Source: Tillus elongatus (Eukaryota > Arthropoda > Insecta > Coleoptera > Cleridae). From it: a stretch of 64,000 nt of DNA. Shown piece after piece: positions 24,150-35,603 of the stretch (its first letter is position 1; every line of letters begins with the position of its first letter). The notes under the pieces are model-generated. The model was not told the origin of the DNA, searched no databases, and saw only the letters and a list, made by a program, of their open reading frames with translations. The stretch is taken from the NCBI GenBank assembly GCA_964006375.1, contig OZ023268.1, positions 81,968,835 to 82,032,834 on the forward strand, in the 5' to 3' direction. Made by a program: the position numbers and the translations under genes.

Positions 24150-24941
24150 ATTTCTCAAATGTGGCATTTTCGTATCACTTATAGGAAAACTCACCTCCTT
24201 AAATTGTTAAGTTTTTGTTCAAGAATTTCTTTGCTAGTGACACGATCGTCGGGTCTTTATGAAAGGTGTTGTGGTGATTTGGGTTCTCAAAGTGCACTTA
24301 TAAGAATTAATGAAAAACCGGAGTTTGATAGAAACATTCTTTGCTCAGATGAAGCTACGTTTACACTGCATGGATTTGTTAATAAACGAAATGATCGTTA
24401 TTGGTCTCAGCAAAATCCACATTGATTGCTGGAGGCTCAAACCCAGCGAACACAAAAAATTAATGTATGGGCCGGTATACTAGACAGCAGTTTATTATTG
24501 TGCCGTTCTTTATTGAGGGATATCTAACATTTGAAAAATATTTAAATTTATTAAGAGTATCAATTATACCCACTGGGGTTGCAGTACGTCCGGTTAATAA
24601 GGTTTGGTTTTAGCAAGATGGAGCTGGCAGTCATTTTGGGAGGCGCGTGCGGCAATATTTGGATGAAATTTTCCCAGAAATGTGGATTGGGCCCGGTGGT
24701 GCTCTTGAATGGCCTGCTCGCTCTCCTGATTTGGCACCATGTGATTTTTTTAATTGGGTCAGGGGGGGGGGTCCCTTGAAGGATATTGTCTGCAGACAGG
24801 CCATCAAATCTGGAAGACTTGAAAGCTAGAATTATTGGCGAAACTAGACGGAGCATAATTAATGTAATACATTTATTTGAAACGCGAGTTCAATTGTGTA
24901 TTGATAATAATGGACAACATTTTGAGCATTTAATTAGTTAA
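24150..24941 (+). pseudogene. MLE-G: DD41D mariner-like transposase relic
   Basis: Readable pieces are FDRNILCSDEATFTLHGFVN (near 24330), RYWSQQNPH, INVWAGIL (near 24460), then in another frame VRQYLDEIFPEMWIGPGG and LEWPARSPDLAPCDFF (near 24645-24755), and after a G run GQHFEHLIS with stop at 24939-24941. The catalytic DNA bases survive at all three Asp positions if frames are changed, and the distance from QDGAG to PCDF is 41 residues. A stop after NPH, several indels and a G10 run (about 24761) kill the frame. It is close to the MLE-A type (FTLHG, WPARSPDL). No inverted repeats were found. Confidence 0.82.
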
Positions 24942-25237
24942 TCATTATTATTGCTGTTTGCTTTATTTTTGTTTTGTCAGTTTCTTTTAGAATTTAAGTT
25001 AATTTATCCTGCTGTTTTCGTTCAATTCTGCCATATAATTATTAAATTTGTATAAGTTCTCAACTTTCTCATGTGAAGCTCTAAAGTATTACAAACTGCA
25101 GATAACTGACAACAAACAATGTTTGTAATTGACAGCTACAAATACTATCACATTTTTTCAATGGGTAACTTTATAAGAAATGGATTAATGAAGTCCAACC
25201 AAAAGTGATTTTAAGCAAGTTAATTTTTGTCAAATTT

Positions 25238-25775
<538 letters not shown>

Positions 25776-26162
25776 TTTCTTATGAAACCTGATTGAAATG
25801 TTATGGTGCTGTATCAAGAAAGAGGCGTCCTTTCCGAATTGCTATTAAAAAAAGCTTTAGTTGCCATAGCAAGTTGTTTACGCTAGGAAAAATTGAACAT
25901 CGTCAGTTTGTGGCAAAAAGATTGTCGAAAAACTTTTGTTATTTTTTTTTAAGGACGAATATCTCAGGAAATACAAGTGACTTTCCATACTTTTTACTTA
26001 CCCTGTATAAACATACAAAAATTGGAACTGAACTCTGATGTCGCGATCTCCTCGGTATCAATTTTTTTCTACGAATCGCTAATCGGTAAGTCAGATATGT
26101 CAAAACATTTTTCCAGTAAGACTGGATACCAAGCATTTTCTTAACAACAAATTATAGAAACA

Positions 26163-26462
26163 ATGCAATTCGGAACAGAGAACGTGCGTTATGGTAGCGA
26201 ATTTTTATTTAATGCTTCAAATTTGAATAACTCAATTTGCTATCCACCTAAAAAGTTGAATTTTGGTATATAATAAGGCCTTTAATGGAGCAACATACAT
26301 ACTAAATTTCATCAAAAGAACGTTGTTATTTTTTGAGACATATTTTTTTGATTGGCTAATGAAGTCGTCCGCGGTCTTTACAAAATGAAGATATGTGCCA
26401 AGTTTCGTTCAAATCAGTTTAGTATTTTTTTGAGTTATTTATCGCTTGGATACACACACACA

Positions 26463-26464
<2 letters not shown>
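26163..26464 (-). mobile_element. Rep-1 variant copy 7, tail and middle (left of MLE-B1)
   Basis: Starts with a tail variant (GAACGTGCGTTATGGTAGCG at 26179), continues with TTCAAATCAGTTTAGTATTTT and TTATTTATCGCTTGGATACA and enters (TA)n. The variant is the same as at 36885-37320. Confidence 0.8.

Positions 26465-26553
<89 letters not shown>
26465..26553. repeat. (TA)n array, left of MLE-B1
   Basis: About 44 TA units ending exactly at the MLE-B1 end. Confidence 0.97.
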
Positions 26554-26556
<3 letters not shown>

Positions 26557-26589
26557 TACACGGATTGAGTGTGGGTAAGGTATAAGTGA

Positions 26590-26664
26590 TATGCACAATC
26601 AACCAAGGGTTGCGGTGCTATCTGGGCGGCAAGGCCGCGGACGAGCCCTGAGGGAAAAAAAAAG
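26590..26664 (+). mobile_element. Mini-retroelement inserted in the MLE-B1 left repeat
   Basis: TATGCACAATCAACCAAGGG to an A-rich end; flanked by the direct repeat AAGGTATAAGTGA at 26577-26589 and 26665-26677. The opposite repeat of MLE-B1 lacks it, which proves insertion after MLE-B1. Its sequence equals the 3' UTR of LINE-R3. Confidence 0.93.
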
Positions 26665-27070
26665 AAGGTATAAGTGAAAAAAAAAATTGAATTAGATTAT
26701 AATATTCTGGGAATCGCTCCTGCTTTGTCTTAAACTAAGATGTTGAGGAAATAAACAAAATCAATTAATATACAGGGTGGTTTAGAAATGATTTAATTAA
26801 ATGTGTTAAGAGTAAACTACCTTCGTTTATAAAGATACCGCAAAAAGTTATTAACAAAATTTGTTTAGAATTAAAATTTGACAGGCTCTCAATTTTCAGC
26901 CAGATCAGCCTACCTTGAAATTTCAAGTAAATTATTAACATTTTTTCCCTATCAACATGGAGCTTTTTACCTGTGGTTTTCTGAACGCAGGTGCGCAAAG
27001 TAAGTAATCATGCAATGTTAAATAATAATTTATTAGTAAAATACAAAACGAACAACGAAAAATAAAGAAA

Positions 27071-28126
27071 TTATTCAAATGTGCTGCCACCAACCCATAC
27101 ACATAACTCAGCCCGTTTAGTAAATGCTTTGTAGGCATTTTGAATATGTTGAATTGGAATACCGTCAATTGCCTCTCTCAATCTCAGTTTTAATAAATCA
27201 AGACCGTTGTTTAATGGAGCCGCGTAGACTTTCTGTTTGACATAGCCCCATAAATAAAAGTCCATTAACGTAAGATCGGGACTTCTGGGAGGCCAAGGTA
27301 TTGGACCATATCGACCAATCCACCGCCCAGGAAATTCGCGATCTAACCATTCTCGAACGATTCCTGTTGCATGTGCTGGGTGGCCGTCATGCCGAAAGTA
27401 TGCTGTGTGTCTATCTTCTAGTGATATGTTATGCAAATGGTCTTGAATAATATTTTCCAGCATTTCCAGATAACTGTACTGGTTCATATTCCGCTCAAAA
27501 AAATATGGCCCAATTATCCCAGTGTAAGAAACAGCACACCACACATTTACTTTTTTATGGCATTGTCTTCTGCGATTAACTCTATAATTTGGATTCTCCA
27601 CAGACCAATGCCGTGCAGTTTGGGAATTTACCACCCCATTCGTGGTGAAAGTGGATTTGTCCGAAAAAATAATACTTCTGCAAAAATTGTGATTTTGTAG
27701 ATATTGCTCACCGTACCATAAACAAAAATCTAATCGTTTTGACTCGTCATTTTCTTCCAAAGTGTGTATAAGTTTTGATTTGAAAGGTTTCACCTTGTTG
27801 ATGCGATAAATTTGCTGCAAATGCGATTTGCTAATATTGCCAATTTCTAATGCCCTTCTTCTTAATGATAATTTCGGGAAACGCCTAACAAAATCCATAG
27901 CTAATGCAGCTGCAGCATTGTCTTCGTCATTTATGTCGGATTTTGTCTTGTCATTTAAAACACTCCCAGTACGCATAAATTTTGTAACAACTTTTTTTAC
28001 ACCAGTAGCGGAAACCAAATAATTTGGCCAGCATTCAACGAATTTTCTTATCACTCCCTGCTAAGAATGTTCTTCACCCAAACCATAGCACTGCACAATA
28101 AACACTTTTTGTTCTGTTGTTAACAA
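27071..28126 (-). pseudogene. MLE-B1 transposase with one stop and a lost start
   Basis: The frame is open from 28060 to the stop at 27071. Upstream it continues as LTTEQKVFIVQCYGLGEEHS after a TTG at 28124-28126, where an ATG would be expected, and is cut by TAG at 28061-28063. The length from TTG is 351 residues, normal for the family. The helix-turn-helix region comes first. The catalytic core has IIFSDKSTF (Asp132 counted from 28054; the usual Glu after it is Lys), YFRHDGHPAHA (Asp223) and RSPDLTLMDFYLWG (Asp265), spacing 41 residues. Two point changes therefore separate it from a full frame, so decay is recent. Earlier start codons were not found. Confidence 0.88.
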
Positions 28127-28700
28127 TTTTAAATACAGAAGCTTGCCGTTCGTGACAAATAAAATTGACGTTTCAATTTTCCAATTAAGTAGTATCCCGG
28201 GAAACGAACAAGGCAGAGCTCAAGCAGCCATGCAACTCGCCAATTATTGCTTCGAATGTCCAATTGCGCGTTTACTTTACTTTTTTTATTGGCTGAGATG
28301 AAAGCAAAGCTACCCCAAGTTTAATTATGGTAAAGACTTTTTTTAATACAGTTTTAATTATTTTTTAAAGTACACCTAATCACAGAAGCCGTCAAACGTC
28401 ATTTAAATAAAGTCGTAGCTAAAAAAAATTTTTGATCTGTTTGAAAATTGAGAGCCTGTCATAAATTTCAATTCTAAACAATTTTTGTTAATAACTATTT
28501 GCGGTATCTTCATAAACGAAGGTAGTTTACTCTTAATACATTTCATTACATCAGTTATAAACCAACCTGTATGTTAATTGATTTTGTTCATTTTCTCAAC
28601 ATCTCAGTTTAAGACAAAGCAGGAGCGATTCCCAGAATATCATAATCTAATTCGAAAGTTTTTTGTCACTTATACCTTACCCACACTCAATCCGTGGACA

Positions 28701-28703
<3 letters not shown>

Positions 28704-28777
<74 letters not shown>
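28704..28777. repeat. (TA)n array, right of MLE-B1
   Basis: About 37 TA units following the element end, then AGCATATAAAAATTC, the Rep-1 array-to-head junction. Confidence 0.97.
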
Positions 28778-28779
<2 letters not shown>

Positions 28780-28925
28780 CATATAAAAATTCAAACGGAC
28801 CTTGGTTTCGGGTTCTGGGGGTCCCAATTCGCGCTAATTTGAAAATTTTTTACAAGGTCTTACCATCGATACCTCTCTATCAGAGGTTCTTTTAAAATAA
28901 AAATTCCCTAAAAACAAAATGAGAA
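28778..28925 (-). mobile_element. Rep-1 variant copy 7, head (right of MLE-B1)
   Basis: GGACCTTGGTTTCGGGTTCT and a degenerate head hairpin. It pairs with 26163-26464 to make one element split by MLE-B1; 37201-37320 shows the same head next to an unsplit array. Confidence 0.8.
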
Positions 28926-29912
28926 ACTACTAAATAAACTATACTATACTATATGTTCACATTTAGTCTATATCTAGGGGGTGTTATACTTTTTTTATGC
29001 GATCTTTTTATCGATTTCTTCAATTGCAATTTTGTAACCTTGCAAAAATCGTTGAAGCTAGTTTTACGTTCCCACAAAAACAAGATACATGACCACCTCA
29101 ACTCGATCACTCTGCATCCATTTAACTCACCAACGGAATCTTTTTTAGGATGCAAGCCGTTGTTAAAAACGGCTTTAAAATTCGCGACACATCTGAATTT
29201 CGCATGGGGAATTGGCGCGAGTGTCAAACAGGTCTTTTGTGGAGCTCCCCGACTTCAAAACGGGACCAGATAATGTAATGCATTTTCTATCCCTAATTTC
29301 GGTGTAATGGGCAATGCAAAGTGAAAGAAAGGGAGTTCAGGATAAAGGGGGACAGCATGTAACTTCGTCTATTCTTTTATCTTCCACTCCTATTTCTCGT
29401 CTATTCACTAGCTGCTAGACCAGCAATTCAACGGCATTATTCTAGTTTTTTTCTAATACATTTCAATTTCTTTGTGTTGCGTTAAGTGTGTTTGTCCGTT
29501 AATAATTAAGGTTTTGTAAACACTTTAAATGTTTTATATTCGAAAAGGGGTGAAGTATAAGTCTGTATACCTGTCTCCGTCTTTCACATAGAAAGTCTGA
29601 CACAGATATTATTAGCAATATGAAGATATTAAGCTGCTTATTGTTTGGCATTGTCCGTGAAGATGTTTTATATTTTTCTGTTATGATAATTAGAATAAAT
29701 AAATGTCAAGGAGTAATGATGGCACAAAAGAAAAATCAAATGCATTTAAAAGACTACAGCCAATGTTGATGCAAATTTATGCTTTCGGTCTCACACACAT
29801 GCTAGCTGCATGTTTTTCGTTACTGAATTCGTGATTTTTTTCTCCATAAAATTGTTGGAGTATCTGGTAACCAGAGTTACTTACCACTGTTGGGTAATAT
29901 CATTATCCAAGT
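28926..29912. other. Unassigned sequence
   Basis: No recognised gene. 29100-29230 is somewhat richer in GC and open on the plus strand for about 100 codons, but the frame resembles nothing I know. Confidence 0.35.
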
Positions 29913-30128
29913 ATGTATTTTCGAAGACGTAACGATATAATGTACCTTATCAAACATCGTGTAGCAAACTTGCGTTGTAATGAGCTATCATTACACTACC
30001 GTATAAATTTCCTAGCAACTGCGACAACAATTCTTGACCCATCGTTTAAAAAGGATATTAAACTTATTTCAGAAAAATGTTTTAAAACATTTAAATTAAC
30101 TTCTGGAACTGTCACAATATCCGGGTGA
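29913..30128 (+). pseudogene. Possible hAT transposase relic
   Basis: An open frame of 71 residues contains HYRINFLATATTILDPSFKK. In hAT (hobo/Ac) transposases a conserved stretch near the C-terminal domain reads LATxLDPRFKxxxF, which is close. The frame ends soon after, and neither the dimerisation block nor terminal repeats were found. The call rests on one short motif. Confidence 0.35.
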
Positions 30129-30521
30129 ACAAACTATTTGACTATTTTTAGTGTAAGGCTAGTCATTAGAAACAAATACCGGTTTCTCTCGCAATAGAAC
30201 TCGTCAATACTTGTGTGCTATACCAATGACAATCCAAACACATCCAAGGTAGCCGGGCTAAAGGTATCCGGCCTCAGAGAACATTGTGAAATGTACGGCA
30301 CAGTCGCCATCTCGGTGCGTAACTAGGTACTTTACTGTCTCGACAGCTTTAATAGATATAAAATGTTATACATGTGGAGAACCAACCAACAATTTTGTAA
30401 ATCGTCAGCCCTGGTACCTTCTTCTCTAATACGGAGAACAAGTTTTGTAAGGCTTCTTGCATTCTGACCATCATTAGAAATACATACCGAGTTACTTTGG
30501 ATGTGTTTTGATTGTCATTAA
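30129..30521. other. Unassigned sequence upstream of a hammerhead-like motif
   Basis: Contains AAACACATCCAAGG at about 30237, which recurs inverted near 30490 (TTTGGATGTGTTTTG), so the hammerhead-like motif is again linked to an inverted repeat, of about 260 bp span. The phrase GGTATCCGGCC at 30266 has a relative at 37708. Confidence 0.4.
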
Positions 30522-30563
30522 TAGAGCACTGACGAGTCCTAATGAGTACAAAACCGGTCCTCA
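30522..30563 (+). ncRNA. Hammerhead-like ribozyme motif, slightly damaged
   Basis: CTGACGA at 30529-30535 is an exact core and is followed by GTCC, as in many natural hammerheads. The 3' strand reads GTACAAAACCGGTC where an intact motif would have GGAC, then GAAAC: two substitutions. The palindrome ACCGGT and C follow, and GAG before the core can pair with CTC after the cleavage position. Confidence 0.5.
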
Positions 30564-30959
30564 AAGCGAATTTTTTCTACGCAAATTTGCTCAAAAAAGT
30601 TTTCTCATTAATATTAAGACAAAAATCCACAAAAATGCGATTAAAAAATTATTTACAAAAAAACACTGCAAAATTTTTCACGAAAATTGACTAAAAAGTA
30701 TTCATCTGAAAAAAATTTACGTAAAAAAATTGTGGAAATACTTTTCTCGCAAATTCCCTGAAACAATTTTTTACACAATTCATTAAAAATGATTTTTCAC
30801 GAATTTAGCTATTAAAAATGTTTCATCAAAACGTCGCCAAATATTTTTTTACACAAAAATCGGAAGCAATTTTTCTTTTAAGAAAATTCACTAAGAAATG
30901 TTTGTAAGAAATAATCATAGACCGCATCAATTCTAGAACATTTGTTTAAAAACACAATT
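30564..30959. other. Low-complexity A/T sequence
   Basis: Repeated AATTTTT and TTTACAAAAA blocks derived from Rep-1-like hairpin ends (AAAATTCACT at 30884); no gene. Confidence 0.4.
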
Positions 30960-31785
<826 letters not shown>

Positions 31786-31964
31786 ATCTCGGGACGCAGC
31801 AAGTGCGTTATGGTAGTGAATTTTCATAGAAATGATCTGGCACAAAATATGTTATTATAACTTTTTTTTCTTGTAACATAGAAATCTAAATTTTGGTGTA
31901 TAGTTTACTTTTTACATCTTAAACCTACCTAGCAAATTTGGTTATCATAGATTTTTTATTTTTT

Positions 31965-32397
31965 AAGATAAAAATTTTTTTCAAATGAAATCTCAAAATT
32001 TTTTCAGAAAACCTCGTCCGATTTTTCTGATTAACGAACTTATCAAAGCTATTTACAAAAGGAAGGTACATGCCAAATTTCATCAAAATCGGCCCTTTAT
32101 TCTTTGAGATAAAAATTTTTTTCGAATGAAAACTCAAAATTTTTCCGGAAAACCTCGTCCGATTTTTCTAACTAACAAACTTGTCAAAGCCATTTACAAA
32201 AGGAATGTACATGCCAAATTTTATTAAAATCGGCTTATTACTTTTTGAGATAAGAATTTTTTTCGAATGAAAACTCAAAATTTTTCCGGAAAACCTCGTC
32301 CAATTTTCCCGACTAACGAACTTATCCAAGCCATTTACAAAAGAAAGGTACGTGCCAAACTTTATCAAAATCGGCCCATTATTTTTTGAGTTATCGG
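31965..32397. repeat. Three tandem 141-bp units
   Basis: Each unit starts GAGATAAAAATTTTTTTCG or close to it (31965, 32106, 32248) and ends with AAATCGGCCCWTTATT. The last unit is nearest the Rep-1 consensus. Confidence 0.85.
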
Positions 32398-32401
32398 TGT
32401 G

Positions 32402-32581
<180 letters not shown>

Positions 32582-32714
32582 ATATAAAAATTGAAACTGA
32601 CCCCGGATATGGGTTCTAGGGGTCCTAGTTTGCGCTCATTTGCAAAAAATTTTTCAAAATTCAAAAGTCGGGATCTCCCCATTAGTGAATTTTTTCTACG
32701 AAAATTCACTAAAA

Positions 32715-34285
32715 AGCTGTTTTCCTCAAAACGCCAAAGTCGCGATTTGAAATGTCAAAAGTGCCAACATTTAGGCAAAGAACCTAAAACGAATACGGGT
32801 TACGTAAACAAAATGTCGCAAGAAGATTGTTCTACAAACCCTTAAGTTTCAGCTTCAACCGTGATTGTCCTTCACTTTACTAAAATCTTTCCAGACAATT
32901 CATTTCAAATAGACCCTGTCTCTGATGCTTTTGCACTAGTTTTAGTTAAGTTTATGGCTTCACGGTCTATAATTTTTATCTAATTTTAGTATAAAAAATT
33001 CGTTAATGAGGAGGCCACGACTTTTGACTTTTAAAAAGATTTCTTCAAGTGAGTGCAAACTAGGCCCCCTTGAATCCATATCCGGGTTTAGTTTCAGTTT
33101 TTATCTGTTTACATATATACAGGCTGACCCATTTCTACGGTAAAGCTCAATATAATTGTTATTATACAAGGTATTAGAAAAAATTGTATACGTTAATTAT
33201 AGGGTGTCTTGAGCTGTTTCTTATAAAATTATTTAGACAATCGCCGGATGGCCCATAAGTCGCTGGTGATACCTACATTTTTTTTCGAACATCCTTATAT
33301 TATTACATTTTTGCATTTTTCATCGAAATATGATGCATGTTTGTAAGAAAAATCTAGCCGCAGTAAGTGCGTTCTGGTAGCGAATTTTCATTAAATGCTT
33401 AAAATTTCAGTAACTCAATTTGCTATTAAATCGGAAACATTTAAAGTTTATTTTCGGAAAATTTGTGTACATTTTCAGACCATAAGTTATTTTGCTAAAA
33501 TATGTTACCTTGTTTCTAGTATAATAGGTTACATTGGTAACCAAATTGATGCCTGCTTGCATTAATGAAATATTTGGTATTAACTCAAAAAATAATGAGC
33601 AGATTTTGATCAAATGTGGTAAGTATCTTCCTTTTGTAAGTGCCTTGGATAAGTGCGTTAGCCAGGAAAATCGGCCTAGGTTTTCCCCGAAAATGTGTTT
33701 TCTTTCGCAAAATTTTTATATCTCCGGAAATAACAAAGTAATGGCAGCCAAATTTGGTGCGCGTATTTGTATTTGACAATCACAGGGTGGCCCATAAGTC
33801 GCTGATGATACATACTCTTTTTTTCGAACATCCATATCTTATTGCATTTTTGCAGTTTCATCGAAATATGATGCATATTTGTAGGAAAAAATCTAAGCGT
33901 AGTAAGTGCGTTTGGTAGCGAAGTTTCATTAAATGCTTCAAATTTCAGTAACTCAATTTGCTATTAATCTAAGGTTTTTTTTTTTTTTGTTCCCTCAGGG
34001 CTCGTCCGCGGCCTTGCCGCCCCGATAGCACCGCAACCCTTGGTTGATTGTGCATAATAATAATCTAAGGTTTGCTAGGTAGGAAACATTTTAAGTTTAT
34101 TTTAGGAATTTTTTTTGTACATTTTCAAACCATAAGTTATTTCGATAAAATATGGTACCCTGTTTCTAGTATATAGGTTACACTGGTAACCAAATTGTTG
34201 CCTGCTTGCATTAATGAAATATTTGGTATTAAAAACATTTTAATGAAAATTCACTTCCATAACACACTTGCTACGTCCAGATTCT
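32715..34285 (+). mobile_element. Nested Rep-1 tail modules
   Basis: Contains the TCAGCTTCAACCGTGATTG block (about 32850), a head fragment (33000-33110), the CCCATAAGTCGCTGGTG block twice (33252 and 33791), tail motifs at about 33360 and 33897 (plus) and 34258 (minus). At least two copies have been inserted into each other. Confidence 0.7.
33978..34060 (-). mobile_element. Mini-retroelement in Rep-1
   Basis: T run, then TTCCCTCAGGGCTCGTCC to TGATTGTGCAT. The direct repeat TAATCTAAGGTTT at 33965-33977 and 34061-34073 marks the target duplication. Same sequence as at 26590-26664 in opposite orientation. Confidence 0.93.
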
Positions 34286-35003
34286 TTTTCTAGTGGGTTA
34301 AGCTACTTCATAAGAATGTCGTAGCGGCCAAAAAATTTGGAGTTCGCGGTTCTATTCAGACCCGCGAACCCAGGATTGCCTGGGTGGGACGGCACGAAGT
34401 TGGCCTGGTCTGGACCCAATGTTATGTATTTTACAGTGTTCAACCTACTCTTTAATAACCAATGTAGTTTATGAAGAAGCCAATAAATAGATTTGTGATG
34501 CAAAAAAATATTGTGCACAAAAAGAACCAGCCAGTCCTGCACTTTAATTTGACGTTGATAGTCTGAGGCTCATCGCAGAGGGTGGCTGGTTCGCTCTGGT
34601 ACTGAGCTTGTGCATCTCTAAAAAGAACTGAGAAAACAAATGGGAAAAGTAATGAAAGCCGTCGGCCCCTGCTACGTTTCTCGGTTGATGTTCCACTTCA
34701 TACGATGACGCTCCTTTTGATTACTATATATTTTTTTTTAATCTGGAGGGGTTTGGTAATGATTTAGTATTCATCCAGATATTAGCCCCGCAAAAATGTA
34801 GCACAAATAAATGTTAAAAATATTTTTGTGGCTTTTTTCCAATATACTCCACAATTCAAAGCTGTCTGCATTTAATTATCAACAGGTCTGACCACACCTG
34901 GCCATAGAATGTTCCTTTATCAAAATTTTAGGAGGCTATATTTCCCAAGGCATTATAACAAACTGCCTATTAATGTCTATTAAAAATTGATTCTGGAAAT
35001 ATA
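34286..35003. other. Unassigned sequence with two GC-rich hairpins
   Basis: 34341-34372 holds GTTCGCGG...CCCGCGAAC and 34374-34389 holds CCCAGG-ATTG-CCTGGG. This small island is much richer in GC than its surroundings. No gene recognised. Confidence 0.4.
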
Positions 35004-35245
35004 CTGACTTTCCAAAAAATCCAAACATCCAGTAAGAGTCGACCAATTGCAATGAAATTTTCTATGCTACTCTGTTTTGTCTCTCATAAGAAATGATAAC
35101 AATATAGACAGACAATCTTTAACAGGTGCACACTTTTTTAATTTTGGTTTACCAAAACATTATCTCTTTAAATTTGCGATCCATTCAGTTTGAAGTAGTT
35201 TTTCTTACTGATTTGTGTTCAGTTTATTAGGTCATTAAGTCATTA
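35004..35245 (+). mobile_element. Solo end of the Tc1-like family
   Basis: Starts CTGACTTTCCAAAAAATCC after TATA and matches, in reverse complement, the right end of the Tc1 relic (42955-43191) including the segment beyond the inverted repeat. It stops where Rep-1 copy 11 begins. Confidence 0.8.
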
Positions 35246-35252
35246 TGTATTT

Positions 35253-35386
35253 TATTAGTGAATTTTCGTACAAGAAAGTCACTAATGGGGAGATCCCGAC
35301 TTTTGAATTTTGAAAAAATTTCTTCAAATGAGCGCGAACTAGGACCCCTAGAACCCATACCCGGGGTCAGTTTACATTTTTATATG

Positions 35387-35454
<68 letters not shown>

Positions 35455-35603
35455 CGTTATAAAAGGTAAACTATGCGTCAAAATTTAGATCTCTAGGTTA
35501 AAATATAACAAAAAGTTATAAGCATTTAATGAAAAAATGTTTGGTGCCAGATCATTTCTATGAAAATTCACCACCATAACGCACTTGCTGCGTCTGGACT
35601 TTT
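35253..35603 (+). mobile_element. Rep-1 copy 11, short form with shortened middle
   Basis: Head hairpin at 35253-35287, (TA)n at 35389-35453, then directly the last part of the middle module, GTGCCAGATCATTTCTATG and the tail motif (about 35578-35594). The first ~200 bp of the middle module is deleted at the array boundary. Confidence 0.85.
35389..35453. repeat. (TA)n microsatellite in Rep-1 copy 11
   Basis: About 32 TA units. Confidence 0.96.

Larger units (their letters stand above)
26554..28703 (-). mobile_element. MLE-B1: mariner-like element inside a (TA)n array
   Basis: A 2150-bp element with ends GTGTACACGGATTGAGTG and its complement. Inverted repeats run 26554-26907 (with a 75-bp insertion) and 28433-28703, about 270 bp without the insertion. 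(TA)n lies on both sides. The gene is on the minus strand. The ends and protein differ from MLE-A1, so this is an independent lineage with the same architecture. Confidence 0.92.

Noticed and set aside
28950..29273. Overlapping open frames of 92 and 106 codons on opposite strands
   Set aside because: No recognisable family on either strand and no repeat relationship; kept only as unassigned sequence.
31965..32397. Possible CRISPR-like array
   Set aside because: Three 141-bp tandem units without spacers, inside a eukaryotic transposon-like repeat.
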